From assembly GCA_016844955.1 (NCBI GenBank), contig JAERTH010000156.1, forward strand, positions 1 to 64,000: a stretch of 64,000 nucleotides of DNA, written 5' to 3'. The number at the start of each line of letters is the position of its first letter. The first letter of the stretch is position 1. This document shows, one piece after another, positions 39,846 to 48,962 of this stretch. This DNA comes from Fidelibacterota bacterium. GTDB taxonomy: Bacteria > Fidelibacterota > UBA8477 > JABMPR01. A program made the position numbers and the translations under genes. A model generated the notes under the pieces. That model saw only the letters and a list, made by a program, of their open reading frames with translations. It did no database searches and was not told the DNA's origin.

Positions 39846-41381
39846 TTAAGCTGCAAACCCTTTTACAAATTCAGAGACTGCCTTGGTCAAGGCGGCATCG
39901 ATTTCGTCTGTAAGTTTTCCCTCAGCGGCAATCTTCTTGAGAAGATCAGCGTTGGTTGCTTCCATGTAATTCAGAAATTCTTCTTCAAAACGACGAATCT
40001 CTGCTGGGGCAATCTCATCCAGATATCCACGCGATGCTGCGAAGAAAATAGAGATCTGCTTCTCAACAACCATTGGGACAAACTGATTCTGCTTCAATAC
40101 TTCATACAGAATTTCACCACGGGTTAACTGTTTCTTGGTTTCTGCATCCAGATCCGATCCAAACTGTGCAAAAGCTGCCAATTCGCGATACTGGGCTAGA
40201 TCCAGACGCATACCACCCGCGACTTTTTTCATGGCGCCGATCTGAGCATTTCCACCTACACGAGAAACCGAGATTCCAACATTCAATGCAGGACGTTGTC
40301 CACTATTAAATAGATCAGTTTCCAGGAAGATTTGACCATCTGTAATTGAAATCACGTTGGTGGGAATATATGCTGACACATCACCCATCTGAGTTTCGAT
40401 GATGGGCAGTGCAGTTAATGAACCACCACCAAGATCTTTGCTCAATTTGGAGGAACGCTCCAGCAAGCGGCTATGCAGGTAAAACACATCACCAGGATAA
40501 GCTTCACGACCTGGGGGTCTTCTCAGTAAGAGTGACATTTGACGATAAGCCACAGCATGTTTTGAAAGATCGTCATAAACGATGAGGGCGTGTTTACCGT
40601 TATCGCGGAAATATTCACCAAGGGAAGCGCCGGTGTAAGGAGCCAGAAATTGCAGAGGAGCAGGGTCAGAGGCATTTGCAGCAACCACTGTGGTATACTC
40701 CATTGCGCCCTGGGCTTCTAACTCAGCCACAACACGGGCTACCGTGGAGGCTTTCTGTCCAATGGCAACATAGATACAATACACAGGCTCATCAGGTGTA
40801 TCAGCACTATGGGTATATTTTTGGTTTACAATGGTATCCAGAGCAACAGCTGTTTTTCCAGTCTGGCGGTCACCAATAATCAATTCACGCTGGCCACGAC
40901 CAATTGGAATCATACTGTCAATAGCTTTGATACCAGTTTGAAGCGGTTCGTTTACAGGAGATCTGGCCAGAACACCCAGAGCTTTGCGCTCAACGGGCAG
41001 AATATTTTCTGATTTGATATCGCCCTTGCCATCCATGGGAGTACCAATTGGGCTGAGTACACGGCCAATAACCGCATCTCCCACACTCACAGAAACAACT
41101 TTGCCCGTTCGTTTTGCCTGGTCACCCTCTTTTACAAGGGATGTGTTTCCAAAGAGTACCAATCCGACTTCATCTTCTTCCAGGTTCATGGCCATACCAA
41201 CCACACCATTGGGAAGTTCAATCAGCTCGGAGGCCATAACATTTTCCAGTCCACTTACACGGGCAATACCGTCACCAACCATGATGACTTCACCGATCTC
41301 AGCCACATCAATGGTGAGATCCAGCTTGCCAAGTTCTTCCTGGAGTAATTTTGTGATTTCGTCTGTTCGAATATCTGTCAT
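39846..41381 (-). CDS. atpA: F1Fo ATP synthase alpha subunit
   Basis: [39 protein letters not shown]. Confidence 0.98.
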   Translation of the reverse strand: MTDIRTDEITKLLQEELGKLDLTIDVAEIGEVIMVGDGIARVSGLENVMASELIELPNGVVGMAMNLEEDEVGLVLFGNTSLVKEGDQAKRTGKVVSVSVGDAVIGRVLSPIGTPMDGKGDIKSENILPVERKALGVLARSPVNEPLQTGIKAIDSMIPIGRGQRELIIGDRQTGKTAVALDTIVNQKYTHSADTPDEPVYCIYVAIGQKASTVARVVAELEAQGAMEYTTVVAANASDPAPLQFLAPYTGASLGEYFRDNGKHALIVYDDLSKHAVAYRQMSLLLRRPPGREAYPGDVFYLHSRLLERSSKLSKDLGGGSLTALPIIETQMGDVSAYIPTNVISITDGQIFLETDLFNSGQRPALNVGISVSRVGGNAQIGAMKKVAGGMRLDLAQYRELAAFAQFGSDLDAETKKQLTRGEILYEVLKQNQFVPMVVEKQISIFFAASRGYLDEIAPAEIRRFEEEFLNYMEATNADLLKKIAAEGKLTDEIDAALTKAVSEFVKGFAA

Positions 41382-41395
41382 ATTCCTGTCTTCCT

Positions 41396-41932
41396 TTAGG
41401 ACTTAATCAGAGATTGTCTGATCCGTGCGAGTTTGCTAGACAGCGAGGCATCCATAATGGTATTGCCAACTCGTAATGTTAAACCACCCAGGATATCCTG
41501 ATTCACCTCAGCGGTAAAATCAGCTTTCGAGGATGTTACTTTCTGGACTGCAGTGCGAATGCGATCAACTGTCTGAGCTGATAGTTCGCTGGTACTGACT
41601 GCATGGACTTTTACCTGGTCACTGCGTTGATAAAAGGCAGTTTCCAGACTGTGCAATATCATCCCCAGCAGCTTCATATCCCGCTCTTCTCCCAATTGAG
41701 CCAAAAAGGCTTGATTGATGGGGTGGAGATCGGGGTACACCTTGGCCAGCAGGGCAATTTTGTCTGTGGCGGATGCTTTGGTCGAGGCTAAAAATGCTTT
41801 CAGAGTCGGTTCCCGCCGATAACTGCTGTAAAAATCCAGAATGGACCTATAAACTGGCTCCAGGGCAGATTTACTTTCAGCTATTTTTAGCAGGAGATTG
41901 GCGTACTGACGACTTTTCGCTGATGTGCGCAT
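41396..41932 (-). CDS. atpH: F1Fo ATP synthase delta subunit
   Basis: Position and C-terminal [31 protein letters not shown]. Confidence 0.92.
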   Translation of the reverse strand: MRTSAKSRQYANLLLKIAESKSALEPVYRSILDFYSSYRREPTLKAFLASTKASATDKIALLAKVYPDLHPINQAFLAQLGEERDMKLLGMILHSLETAFYQRSDQVKVHAVSTSELSAQTVDRIRTAVQKVTSSKADFTAEVNQDILGGLTLRVGNTIMDASLSSKLARIRQSLIKS

Positions 41933-42426
41933 TAATTTTGTCCGTAATCCTTGAGAGCATCTTCAATGAGACGCTCATTATCTTCCCGGGTAAGGGATTT
42001 GGCGATAATCTTTTCAGCTGCTGCCATGGAAATGTCCACGATCTGGGTGCGGATTTCAGCAATAGCCTTCTCACGTTCAGCTGAGATTTGTGCTTCAGCT
42101 TGTTTGAGGATACCGGCAGATTTATCCTGAGCCTCATTGAGGATTTCAGTTTTCATCCGCTCGGCAGTCTCTTTACCGGCAGCCACAATTTCCTGGGCTT
42201 CTGAACGAGCTTTAGCGACCATGACTTCATACTCACCAGCGACCTTGTCGGCTTCCTTGCGGGCAGCTTCAGCCTCTTCAAGAGATTCACGAATGAAATT
42301 CTCTCGGTTTTCCAGCGCCTTGATCATGGGTTTCCAGGCTTTGGTCCCGAGGATCACCAACACCGCAATGAAGGTGATCCAGGTCCAATAGATTAAGCCT
42401 GTGTCAAACCGTAGCAGGTTTTCCAT
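41932..42426 (-). CDS. atpF: F1Fo ATP synthase b subunit
   Basis: Single N-terminal TM followed by a long charged helix; position between atpE and atpH. Confidence 0.93.
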   Translation of the reverse strand: MENLLRFDTGLIYWTWITFIAVLVILGTKAWKPMIKALENRENFIRESLEEAEAARKEADKVAGEYEVMVAKARSEAQEIVAAGKETAERMKTEILNEAQDKSAGILKQAEAQISAEREKAIAEIRTQIVDISMAAAEKIIAKSLTREDNERLIEDALKDYGQN

Positions 42427-42457
42427 AGTTCCTCCGAAGGAGAGTTTTCAGGCCTAC

Positions 42458-42676
42458 TTATTTAATGGCGATGAGAAGTGTTACGACCAAACCGATAATG
42501 GCAACACCTTCGAGCAGAAAGAGAGGCAAGTTGACAGCGCCTGTAATACTGGCTGCAGCTTCAGGCTGACGAGCAATACCTGCAGCAGCGGCAGCGGCCA
42601 ATTTTCCAATACCAAGACCAGCGCCAATAACGATCATACCTGCACCAAGTGCGGCTCCTAGATAAGCAAATTCCAT
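42458..42676 (-). CDS. atpE: F1Fo ATP synthase c subunit
   Basis: Two-helix proteolipid with the ARQPEA loop and LFLLEGVAIIGLVV carboxylate helix. Confidence 0.95.
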   Translation of the reverse strand: MEFAYLGAALGAGMIVIGAGLGIGKLAAAAAAGIARQPEAAASITGAVNLPLFLLEGVAIIGLVVTLLIAIK

Positions 42677-42819
42677 TTTATAACTCCTTTTTTAACAGTG
42701 TGTGTTTCTGTCACTGAAAATTAAGTACCACTCACTTGTCTTTTATCCCTGAACTGAGTGAGGAGCACCTGCATACCAGCGGCAGAGTGTTTATATATTT
42801 GGTTGTAAAAAATCAAAAA

Positions 42820-43638
42820 TTAGTGATCTGGGTGGATAGACTGACCAATAAATACCGAAGACAGCAGGGTAAATACATAGGCTTGAACTATACTCACGAT
42901 TATTTCTAAAAAGGTAATTCCTACATTTAGCGCAACTGATCCAACACCGATAAAAGCATTGTGCATAATGAAAATTGGGGCAAAAATCGCCAACATGGCA
43001 ATATGACCAGCGGTCATGTTGGCTGCGAGTCGCATGGTCAACGCAAAGGGTCGTACAAACATGCTCAACACTTCAATCGGTATAAGTATGATATAAACCG
43101 CCTTGGGTAATCCACCTGGCACCAAGTTTTTCCAATGCTTGAAGAATCCATGTTCCAGAATACCAGCCACGATGATTGCAATGAAAGTGATCACAGCCAA
43201 CGCTGCGGTAACGTTGAAATTACCAGTAGCGGTGGTCCCGCCATGTCCATGGTTTATACCATTAAAGATGGGTATTAATCCTAGGAAATTCATTGTCAAA
43301 ATCAAGAAGAAGAAGGACATGACCAGCGGTCCCCATTTTAAAACATGGCCCTTCCCTACTGTGGGAATAAGAATGCCTGTGCGCACAAAATCAACGACAT
43401 ATTCAAATGCGTTTGAGAATCCGGTTGGTACAGGTCTTTCTTCCTTGCGATAGCGCCTGGTCGCCCAAAGCGCCGTAGTCACTAGCAATCCTGCAGCTAT
43501 CCAGAGCATGATTACATGTTTTGTAATAGAGAGGTCTACACCAAAAAGCTCGAAAGGGATCATCTCATTGCTGTTCGCAACGTGCTCAATAATCTTATCC
43601 CCAATACTTGTGGTGGTTCCGTGGCCTGGTTCAGCCAT
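42820..43638 (-). CDS. atpB: F1Fo ATP synthase a subunit
   Basis: FVRPFALTMRLAANMTAGH with the conserved Arg; multiple TM segments. Confidence 0.95.
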   Translation of the reverse strand: MAEPGHGTTTSIGDKIIEHVANSNEMIPFELFGVDLSITKHVIMLWIAAGLLVTTALWATRRYRKEERPVPTGFSNAFEYVVDFVRTGILIPTVGKGHVLKWGPLVMSFFFLILTMNFLGLIPIFNGINHGHGGTTATGNFNVTAALAVITFIAIIVAGILEHGFFKHWKNLVPGGLPKAVYIILIPIEVLSMFVRPFALTMRLAANMTAGHIAMLAIFAPIFIMHNAFIGVGSVALNVGITFLEIIVSIVQAYVFTLLSSVFIGQSIHPDH

Positions 43639-44030
43639 TAAGAATTCTCCCCTTTATTTTGTCCATCTCTTGCCATAAAAAGCGGCCAATAATAAGCCTC
43701 GACCCCATGCCACGCAAGAAAGTTTATAAGTAATATTACAATAAATGTCACCATATGTAAAGTCCCTGCTTTCAGCAGGATAACGACCCAGGTCCCTAGC
43801 AGAATGACTTTGAATAAAAAGCCGATAATATTTATTTTTTGAAGGTTTTTTGGGTCTGAAGTTTTCGAATGTTCTGCCCAGAGTAAAAGCCCCCCGCTGA
43901 TAAGCACAGGTAAAAGTGCCCCCGCAAGTACAGAACTGAGTCGATCGGCATTCTCTGTGAAGAGCAGTGCAGCACAGGCTAATCCGTTAAATACCAACGC
44001 GCTAACGCCTAGAACCTGCCACGGTTTCAT
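43638..44030 (-). CDS. AtpI-like membrane protein
   Basis: Four hydrophobic segments, 130 aa, directly upstream of atpB. Confidence 0.6.
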   Translation of the reverse strand: MKPWQVLGVSALVFNGLACAALLFTENADRLSSVLAGALLPVLISGGLLLWAEHSKTSDPKNLQKINIIGFLFKVILLGTWVVILLKAGTLHMVTFIVILLINFLAWHGVEAYYWPLFMARDGQNKGENS

Positions 44031-44230
44031 TTGTCACCATTTTTCATATATATACTCTTATAGAGCTCATACATTCCAATCATGACTCCCAGTAGCGCTC
44101 CCGTTAACACACCATACTGAGGCCACCCAAATTTTAGATCAATAAAATAACCGATTGCACCCAGACCGAGGACGCTGCCTGTCATTGAAGAAGCAGCTGC
44201 CATATATTTGCCCGAGCCGTCCGGTTTCAA
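44027..44230 (-). CDS. AtpZ/AtpI-family small membrane protein
   Basis: SMTGSVLGLGAIGYFIDLKFGWPQYGVLTGALLGVMIGMYELYK, typical of the AtpZ family. Confidence 0.7.
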   Translation of the reverse strand: MKPDGSGKYMAAASSMTGSVLGLGAIGYFIDLKFGWPQYGVLTGALLGVMIGMYELYKSIYMKNGDK

Positions 44231-44613
44231 GTAATTTCTACTCCATCCTCAAGTGCTTCAAATTCATCTGAATCGGATTTTTCAGGCACCATTGAACTAC
44301 GCCCATGGAAAACAGCTCCGTCTTCAATGATTAGCCTGGTGGCAATAACATCTCCCTTGAGGCGACCCGCTTTTCCAAGAGCTACTTTGCCCTTGACCTC
44401 AATGTTACCTCCCACAATACCCCCAATGATGGCGTAATCACCTCGAATGCCACCCTTTACAACCCCTGATTCAGAAACAGTGACAAATCCGCTGGCATTG
44501 ATACTGCCATCAACCGTACCATTTATATGGGCACTGCCATTAATTTCCATGTCTCCAGAAATGTGGGTGCCACGACCCACGATAGTCTCTATACGATGAA
44601 TTCGATTAGCCAT
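44227..44613 (-). CDS. bactofilin (polymer-forming cytoskeletal protein)
   Basis: IVGRGTHISGDMEINGSAHINGTVDGSINASGFVTVSESGVVKGGIRGDYAIIGGIVGGNIEVKGKVAL beta-helix repeats. Confidence 0.88.
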   Translation of the reverse strand: MANRIHRIETIVGRGTHISGDMEINGSAHINGTVDGSINASGFVTVSESGVVKGGIRGDYAIIGGIVGGNIEVKGKVALGKAGRLKGDVIATRLIIEDGAVFHGRSSMVPEKSDSDEFEALEDGVEIT

Positions 44614-45412
44614 TGTAGTCTTTCACGTCACTTACAGGGACGGTTTCTTTTAATTCTGTGATAAAGGTTGCTGGATCCAGAGGAACCCCCTCATGCCAGA
44701 TTTCAAAATGCAGGTGGGCACCTTCTGAGATGCCAGTGTTACCCATAATTGCTATTGGCTCTGCGCGATCCACTACCTGTCGTTGCCTGACCAGATTTTG
44801 TTCGTTGTGACCATAGACTGTGAGGTAGCCATTCCCATGATCAATGATAACAGTATTTCCAAAGCGATAGGTCCAATCGGAGAAAATTACATACCCACGT
44901 CCGGCAGCTTTCACCACCCGGTCTTCAATAGAGGATAAGTCAATTCCAAGGTGATCCTGACTGAATAATCCCTCACGAACCTGAAAACCAGCATTCACAA
45001 AACCCTTGATAGGCAGGTAGGTGGGCAAATCATCCAAAAGCCCCATGGTTTGAAAGGGTGAGAGCTCCCAATTATCAGAACTAGCTCCTGTACTGTCAAC
45101 ACCTTCACCCGAAAGGTTAAAATGTCCTCCAAGTGTACTTTCAATAAAGTGGTTGATTTCCTCAATTCTTTTGGTGTTCTGCAGCAAACCTGCTACATCC
45201 TGTCTTTCTCGCAAGAGATAATCATTTTCCATTTTTACTGACTGGTATTCCATTGCTTTAGGCAAATAGTAGGTGGAGAAGAGCACAATAATGGCGATGA
45301 GAACCAAGAGCAGAATTTTGAGAATATTTACCGTGAGGGCGGTGATTGAAATGGATCTACCGTTGGTTTCGTTATCCGGTAGGATAAGAATGGTATATTT
45401 TTCGTGTTTCAT
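44606..45412 (-). CDS. M23 family (LytM-type) peptidase
   Basis: TM + coiled coil; DHLGIDLSS...GNGYLTVYGHNEQ...GAHLHFEIWHEGVPLDPATFI. Confidence 0.88.
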   Translation of the reverse strand: MKHEKYTILILPDNETNGRSISITALTVNILKILLLVLIAIIVLFSTYYLPKAMEYQSVKMENDYLLRERQDVAGLLQNTKRIEEINHFIESTLGGHFNLSGEGVDSTGASSDNWELSPFQTMGLLDDLPTYLPIKGFVNAGFQVREGLFSQDHLGIDLSSIEDRVVKAAGRGYVIFSDWTYRFGNTVIIDHGNGYLTVYGHNEQNLVRQRQVVDRAEPIAIMGNTGISEGAHLHFEIWHEGVPLDPATFITELKETVPVSDVKDYNG

Positions 45413-45454
45413 GGAATCCTTACTGCAGAAGAGAAATTGTACGAAACTTAGATT

Positions 45455-46360
45455 TTAAGACTTGAGAGATTGAAAAAGATCCAATAATCGATCCAGATCA
45501 TCATCCCCAAAATACTCAACTTCGATAATCCCCTTCTTTTTTCCTGATTTAATCTGTACCCGCGTTCCCAATACCGTCATGAGCGATTCTTCACTTCTGG
45601 TGATGAAGACTGATTTTTTTTCAGGCTTCGTGACCTTCTTGGGAGGTACGTCAGATTTTTCCTTCAGCTTTTTGACGTAATTTTCGGTCTCCCGAACGCT
45701 CATATTATTTCTACGTACTAGCTGAAAAATGTTCACCATTTCTTTTTCCGTTTCAAGACCAAGTAAAGCCCGTGCATGACCAGCGGAAACAACCATATTC
45801 TTTAAGGCAATCTTGATTTCAGCAGGCAATTTTAAAAGTCGCATAGAATTGGTAATTGCAGCTCGACTTTTTCCAATATTACCAGCGATTTCCTCATGGG
45901 AGAGCTGGTATTTATCGGCCAATAGCAAATAGGCTTCGGCTTCTTCCAGGGGATTCAAATTATCTCGCTGGAGATTTTCGATGAGCGCTAATTCCATCAT
46001 GTCAACATCGGTATCTACCACAAGCACATGAACAGGAATACTATCCAGACCCAGATCCTGGCAAGCACGCAGACGTCGTTCACCCGCGATAAGCTCAAAC
46101 TCGCCATTAACTTCACGAACCGTCACTGGTTGAATCAACCCTTTGGCTTTAATGGAGGCTTTAAGGTCTTCAAAAGCCTGAACTGCTTTTTCAGAGTCAA
46201 AATCCTTGCGGGGCTGAAAGGGATTGGGGCGGATATCATGTGGGGACATGCTAAGCATGGTCGTTGATTGCTCGGAAGGTGCTCCCAGTGAGTCCAGAAT
46301 TGCATCCAGCCCCCGACCCAATCGTTTTGGTTTATCAGGCATTTTCCAGGACCTCTTCAA
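45455..46360 (-). CDS. parB: chromosome-partitioning protein ParB
   Basis: LGRGLDAILDSLG; IRPNPFQPRKDFD; ELIAGERRLRACQDLGLDSIPVHV; HEEIAGNIGKSRAAITNSMRLLKLP. Confidence 0.95.
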   Translation of the reverse strand: MKRSWKMPDKPKRLGRGLDAILDSLGAPSEQSTTMLSMSPHDIRPNPFQPRKDFDSEKAVQAFEDLKASIKAKGLIQPVTVREVNGEFELIAGERRLRACQDLGLDSIPVHVLVVDTDVDMMELALIENLQRDNLNPLEEAEAYLLLADKYQLSHEEIAGNIGKSRAAITNSMRLLKLPAEIKIALKNMVVSAGHARALLGLETEKEMVNIFQLVRRNNMSVRETENYVKKLKEKSDVPPKKVTKPEKKSVFITRSEESLMTVLGTRVQIKSGKKKGIIEVEYFGDDDLDRLLDLFQSLKS

Positions 46361-47096
46361 CCAGGTTCATATAATTGGCGGCACCCACCGAATTGGCATC
46401 ATACAGCATGATGGGTTTGCCGTGGCTGGGTGATTCACTCAAACGAACATTTCTATTGATATAAGTTTTATACACGCGATCCTTAAAATAGGTTTTGACC
46501 TCATCTACAACCTGCTTGCTGAGATTCAATCGGCTGTCGTACATGGTCATCAGTACGCCTTCCACTACCAGGGCCTTGTTAATCGTCTTTTGCACTCTGC
46601 GAACAGTATTCAGCAACTGACCCAATCCTTCCAGCGCATAATATTCGCATTGAATGGGAATGAGGATGGAATGGGCCGCTGTAAGTGCATTTAAAGTGAG
46701 CAGGCCTAGTGAAGGCGGGCAATCAATAATTATAAAATCGTAATTCTCTTCTACCTCAGCAATGGCGTCCTTCAGAATTCGTTCTCTGGCAATGGCTGAA
46801 ACCAACTCCACCTCAGCGCCAACAAGTGATGGACTTGAGGGAATAATATGGAGAAATGGGAGCTCATTTTTCTGCATTATATCTGGAATTGTAGCCTGTC
46901 CCAACAATACCTGATAAATACTCTGCCCGTCCACACGTACTGGATGTCCCAGACCAGCAGTTGAATTTGCCTGGGGATCTAAATCTATTAGCAAGGTATT
47001 TTTCTCGGTCACAGCCAAACCGGCAGCCAGATTGACCGAGGTTGTGGTTTTCCCCACACCACCCTTTTGATTGACGATGGCTATAATTTTTGCCAT
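46335..47096 (-). CDS. parA: chromosome-partitioning ATPase ParA
   Basis: IAIVNQKGGVGKTTTSVNLAAGLA; LIDLDPQANSTAGLG; DCPPSLGLLTLNAL. Confidence 0.96.
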   Translation of the reverse strand: MAKIIAIVNQKGGVGKTTTSVNLAAGLAVTEKNTLLIDLDPQANSTAGLGHPVRVDGQSIYQVLLGQATIPDIMQKNELPFLHIIPSSPSLVGAEVELVSAIARERILKDAIAEVEENYDFIIIDCPPSLGLLTLNALTAAHSILIPIQCEYYALEGLGQLLNTVRRVQKTINKALVVEGVLMTMYDSRLNLSKQVVDEVKTYFKDRVYKTYINRNVRLSESPSHGKPIMLYDANSVGAANYMNLVEEVLENA

Positions 47097-47196
47097 AAGA
47101 TACTGTTTTTTAAAGACCTTTATAAATTTGGTTCAGGATGTGAATATAGTTCACCATAATATCAAAAACAACCTGTTGCTGATGACGCTTGCGGGA

Positions 47197-48096
47197 TCAT
47201 TTGCTTCGCCCCAGATGTCTGAATGGCTTCAATTCTGGAAGCGTTACCGCCAGTAAGATGATGACTGCTCCCAACAGACTTTTATTGGTCAGGGTCTCAC
47301 CCAGAATGACCCAGCCCCAGATGCCGGCCAGGATGGGGATAAGAAAGGTAGAATAGCTCATTTTCACAACACTCACCCGCTTGAGTAACCAGAAATACAC
47401 GCTGAATCCCAATGCTGATCCAAAGATAGCCAGGTATAGAGTGGCACCCACTCTGAGACTTGTATATTCAATATTGAGCCAGGGCTCAGTCAGCATACCC
47501 ATTACCATCAGCAAGCTAGCCCCAAGCAACATCCCAGAAATATTTATTGCCAGAGGATCAAGATGACTCCCCTCTCGCTTGAACAGAACATTTGAATATG
47601 CAGCTGAGAATATAGAAAGTAGGATACCCAACATCCCCAAAGCAACCTGGGGATCAAAGTCCTGACCGCCAATATCAAAAATGAAGAACGTTCCTAAAAG
47701 CGCGCCGACCAGGCTGAAAATTTTCGCCGAACTTATCTTTTCATTTGATAACATGAAGTGGGCATTAGCGGTAACCAGAACCGGCATGGTAGCCCATAGA
47801 ATTGAAGTAATATTGCTCTCGACAAATTGCATACCCCAGTATGTGAGTCCATATCCCAGAAAGAAATTCCCAACACCGATTGCCAGCATCACTTTCAAAT
47901 TTTCCCGGGTTGGGAAAATAGCTCTCCCTCGCAATCTTTGAATGATAATCAGTACCAGGGCCGCTATAAAAAATCGAATACCGGCAAGAAAGAATGGGGT
48001 ACCACCTACACTCACTTTTATAGCCATCCAAGTGCTGCCCCAGATAAAGACCATAACGAAGTATAGCATGGGAATATTGAATAGATACTTTTTCAC
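47197..48096 (-). CDS. EamA/DMT-family transporter
   Basis: Ten hydrophobic segments; FIWGSTWMAIKVSVGGTPFFLAGIRF. Confidence 0.88.
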   Translation of the reverse strand: MKKYLFNIPMLYFVMVFIWGSTWMAIKVSVGGTPFFLAGIRFFIAALVLIIIQRLRGRAIFPTRENLKVMLAIGVGNFFLGYGLTYWGMQFVESNITSILWATMPVLVTANAHFMLSNEKISSAKIFSLVGALLGTFFIFDIGGQDFDPQVALGMLGILLSIFSAAYSNVLFKREGSHLDPLAINISGMLLGASLLMVMGMLTEPWLNIEYTSLRVGATLYLAIFGSALGFSVYFWLLKRVSVVKMSYSTFLIPILAGIWGWVILGETLTNKSLLGAVIILLAVTLPELKPFRHLGRSK

Positions 48097-48463
48097 GCGC
48101 AGAAATTAGTCTGGAAGAACTCACAGGCTATTGAATAGTTTATTGAAGTTGAGATTAATCAGCAGTTTCTCTATTTTCATTTCTGAGAATATTTCTGAAT
48201 CTTAAGAAGAATTTGCCAAAGATCCTGGTAACTCTGGTGCATTCCATTTGGCAAATCACCCGCCGCATAAACTTTTTGTGATCCTGGCTTTGTTAAAATA
48301 CTGGTCCCGGCATACCGGATCATTTTTATCCCAATTTTCAATAGAGCTAATGAATATGGGAAAAACGATTTTTACTGCAAATGCGTGTTACTACCAACTT
48401 CTTGTAAAACACACAATTCACTACTATTTGCTATTAATGTTTCTCACTTATGCTGGCATATAA

Positions 48464-48493
48464 CTAGCAAAGCTAGATTCTAGAATATAGAAT
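48464..48493. promoter_or_regulatory. dyad-symmetric sequences immediately upstream of the MerR gene
   Basis: CTAGC-AAA-GCTAG and ATTCT-AGAATAT-AGAAT adjacent to ATG 48498; candidate MerR operator. Confidence 0.3.
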
Positions 48494-48497
48494 TGTT

Positions 48498-48962
48498 ATG
48501 ACCGCATCAGACATATACGACCGCCTTTCCGACAAATCCCGACCGGTATTCACCATTGGGGTTGCTGCCGAATTGGTGGGTGTTTCTGTGCACACGCTAA
48601 GAATGTATGAGAATGAAGGTCTCATCATTCCCGAGCGCACCCAATCCCAACGCCGCCGCTATTCGCAGGTAGATATCGAACGACTCCAATGCATCCGCGT
48701 GATGATTGAGGACCGTGGTTTTAATCTGGCGGGTATACGGGGAATGATGTCCATGGCCCCATGTTGGGAGATCAAAGGTTGCAGTGAATCCGACCGCCAG
48801 AGTTGTGAGGCTTTTGAATCAGCCCTGGAACCCTGCTGGATGGTTAAGGCTAAAGCAGAAGCCTGCCAGAATGAAGTCTGTGCTGAATGTCCTGTTTACA
48901 AGGAAGTAACAACCTGCCACAATATGAAATCCTTCTTAAAAGAACATTGGAAGAATGTATGA
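48498..48962 (+). CDS. MerR-family regulator with Cys-rich C-terminal (two-CW-like) domain
   Basis: FTIGVAAELVGVSVHTLRMYENEGLIIPERT...RRRYSQVDIERL HTH; C-terminal PCWEIKGC...SCEAF...PCWMVKAKAEACQNEVCAECPVY. Confidence 0.85.
   Translation: MTASDIYDRLSDKSRPVFTIGVAAELVGVSVHTLRMYENEGLIIPERTQSQRRRYSQVDIERLQCIRVMIEDRGFNLAGIRGMMSMAPCWEIKGCSESDRQSCEAFESALEPCWMVKAKAEACQNEVCAECPVYKEVTTCHNMKSFLKEHWKNV

Noticed and set aside
44620-44640. Possible parS site (TCTTTCACGTCACTTA) near parAB
   Set aside because: Only about 11 of 16 matches to TGTTTCACGTGAAACA and lies in the coding end of the M23 gene.
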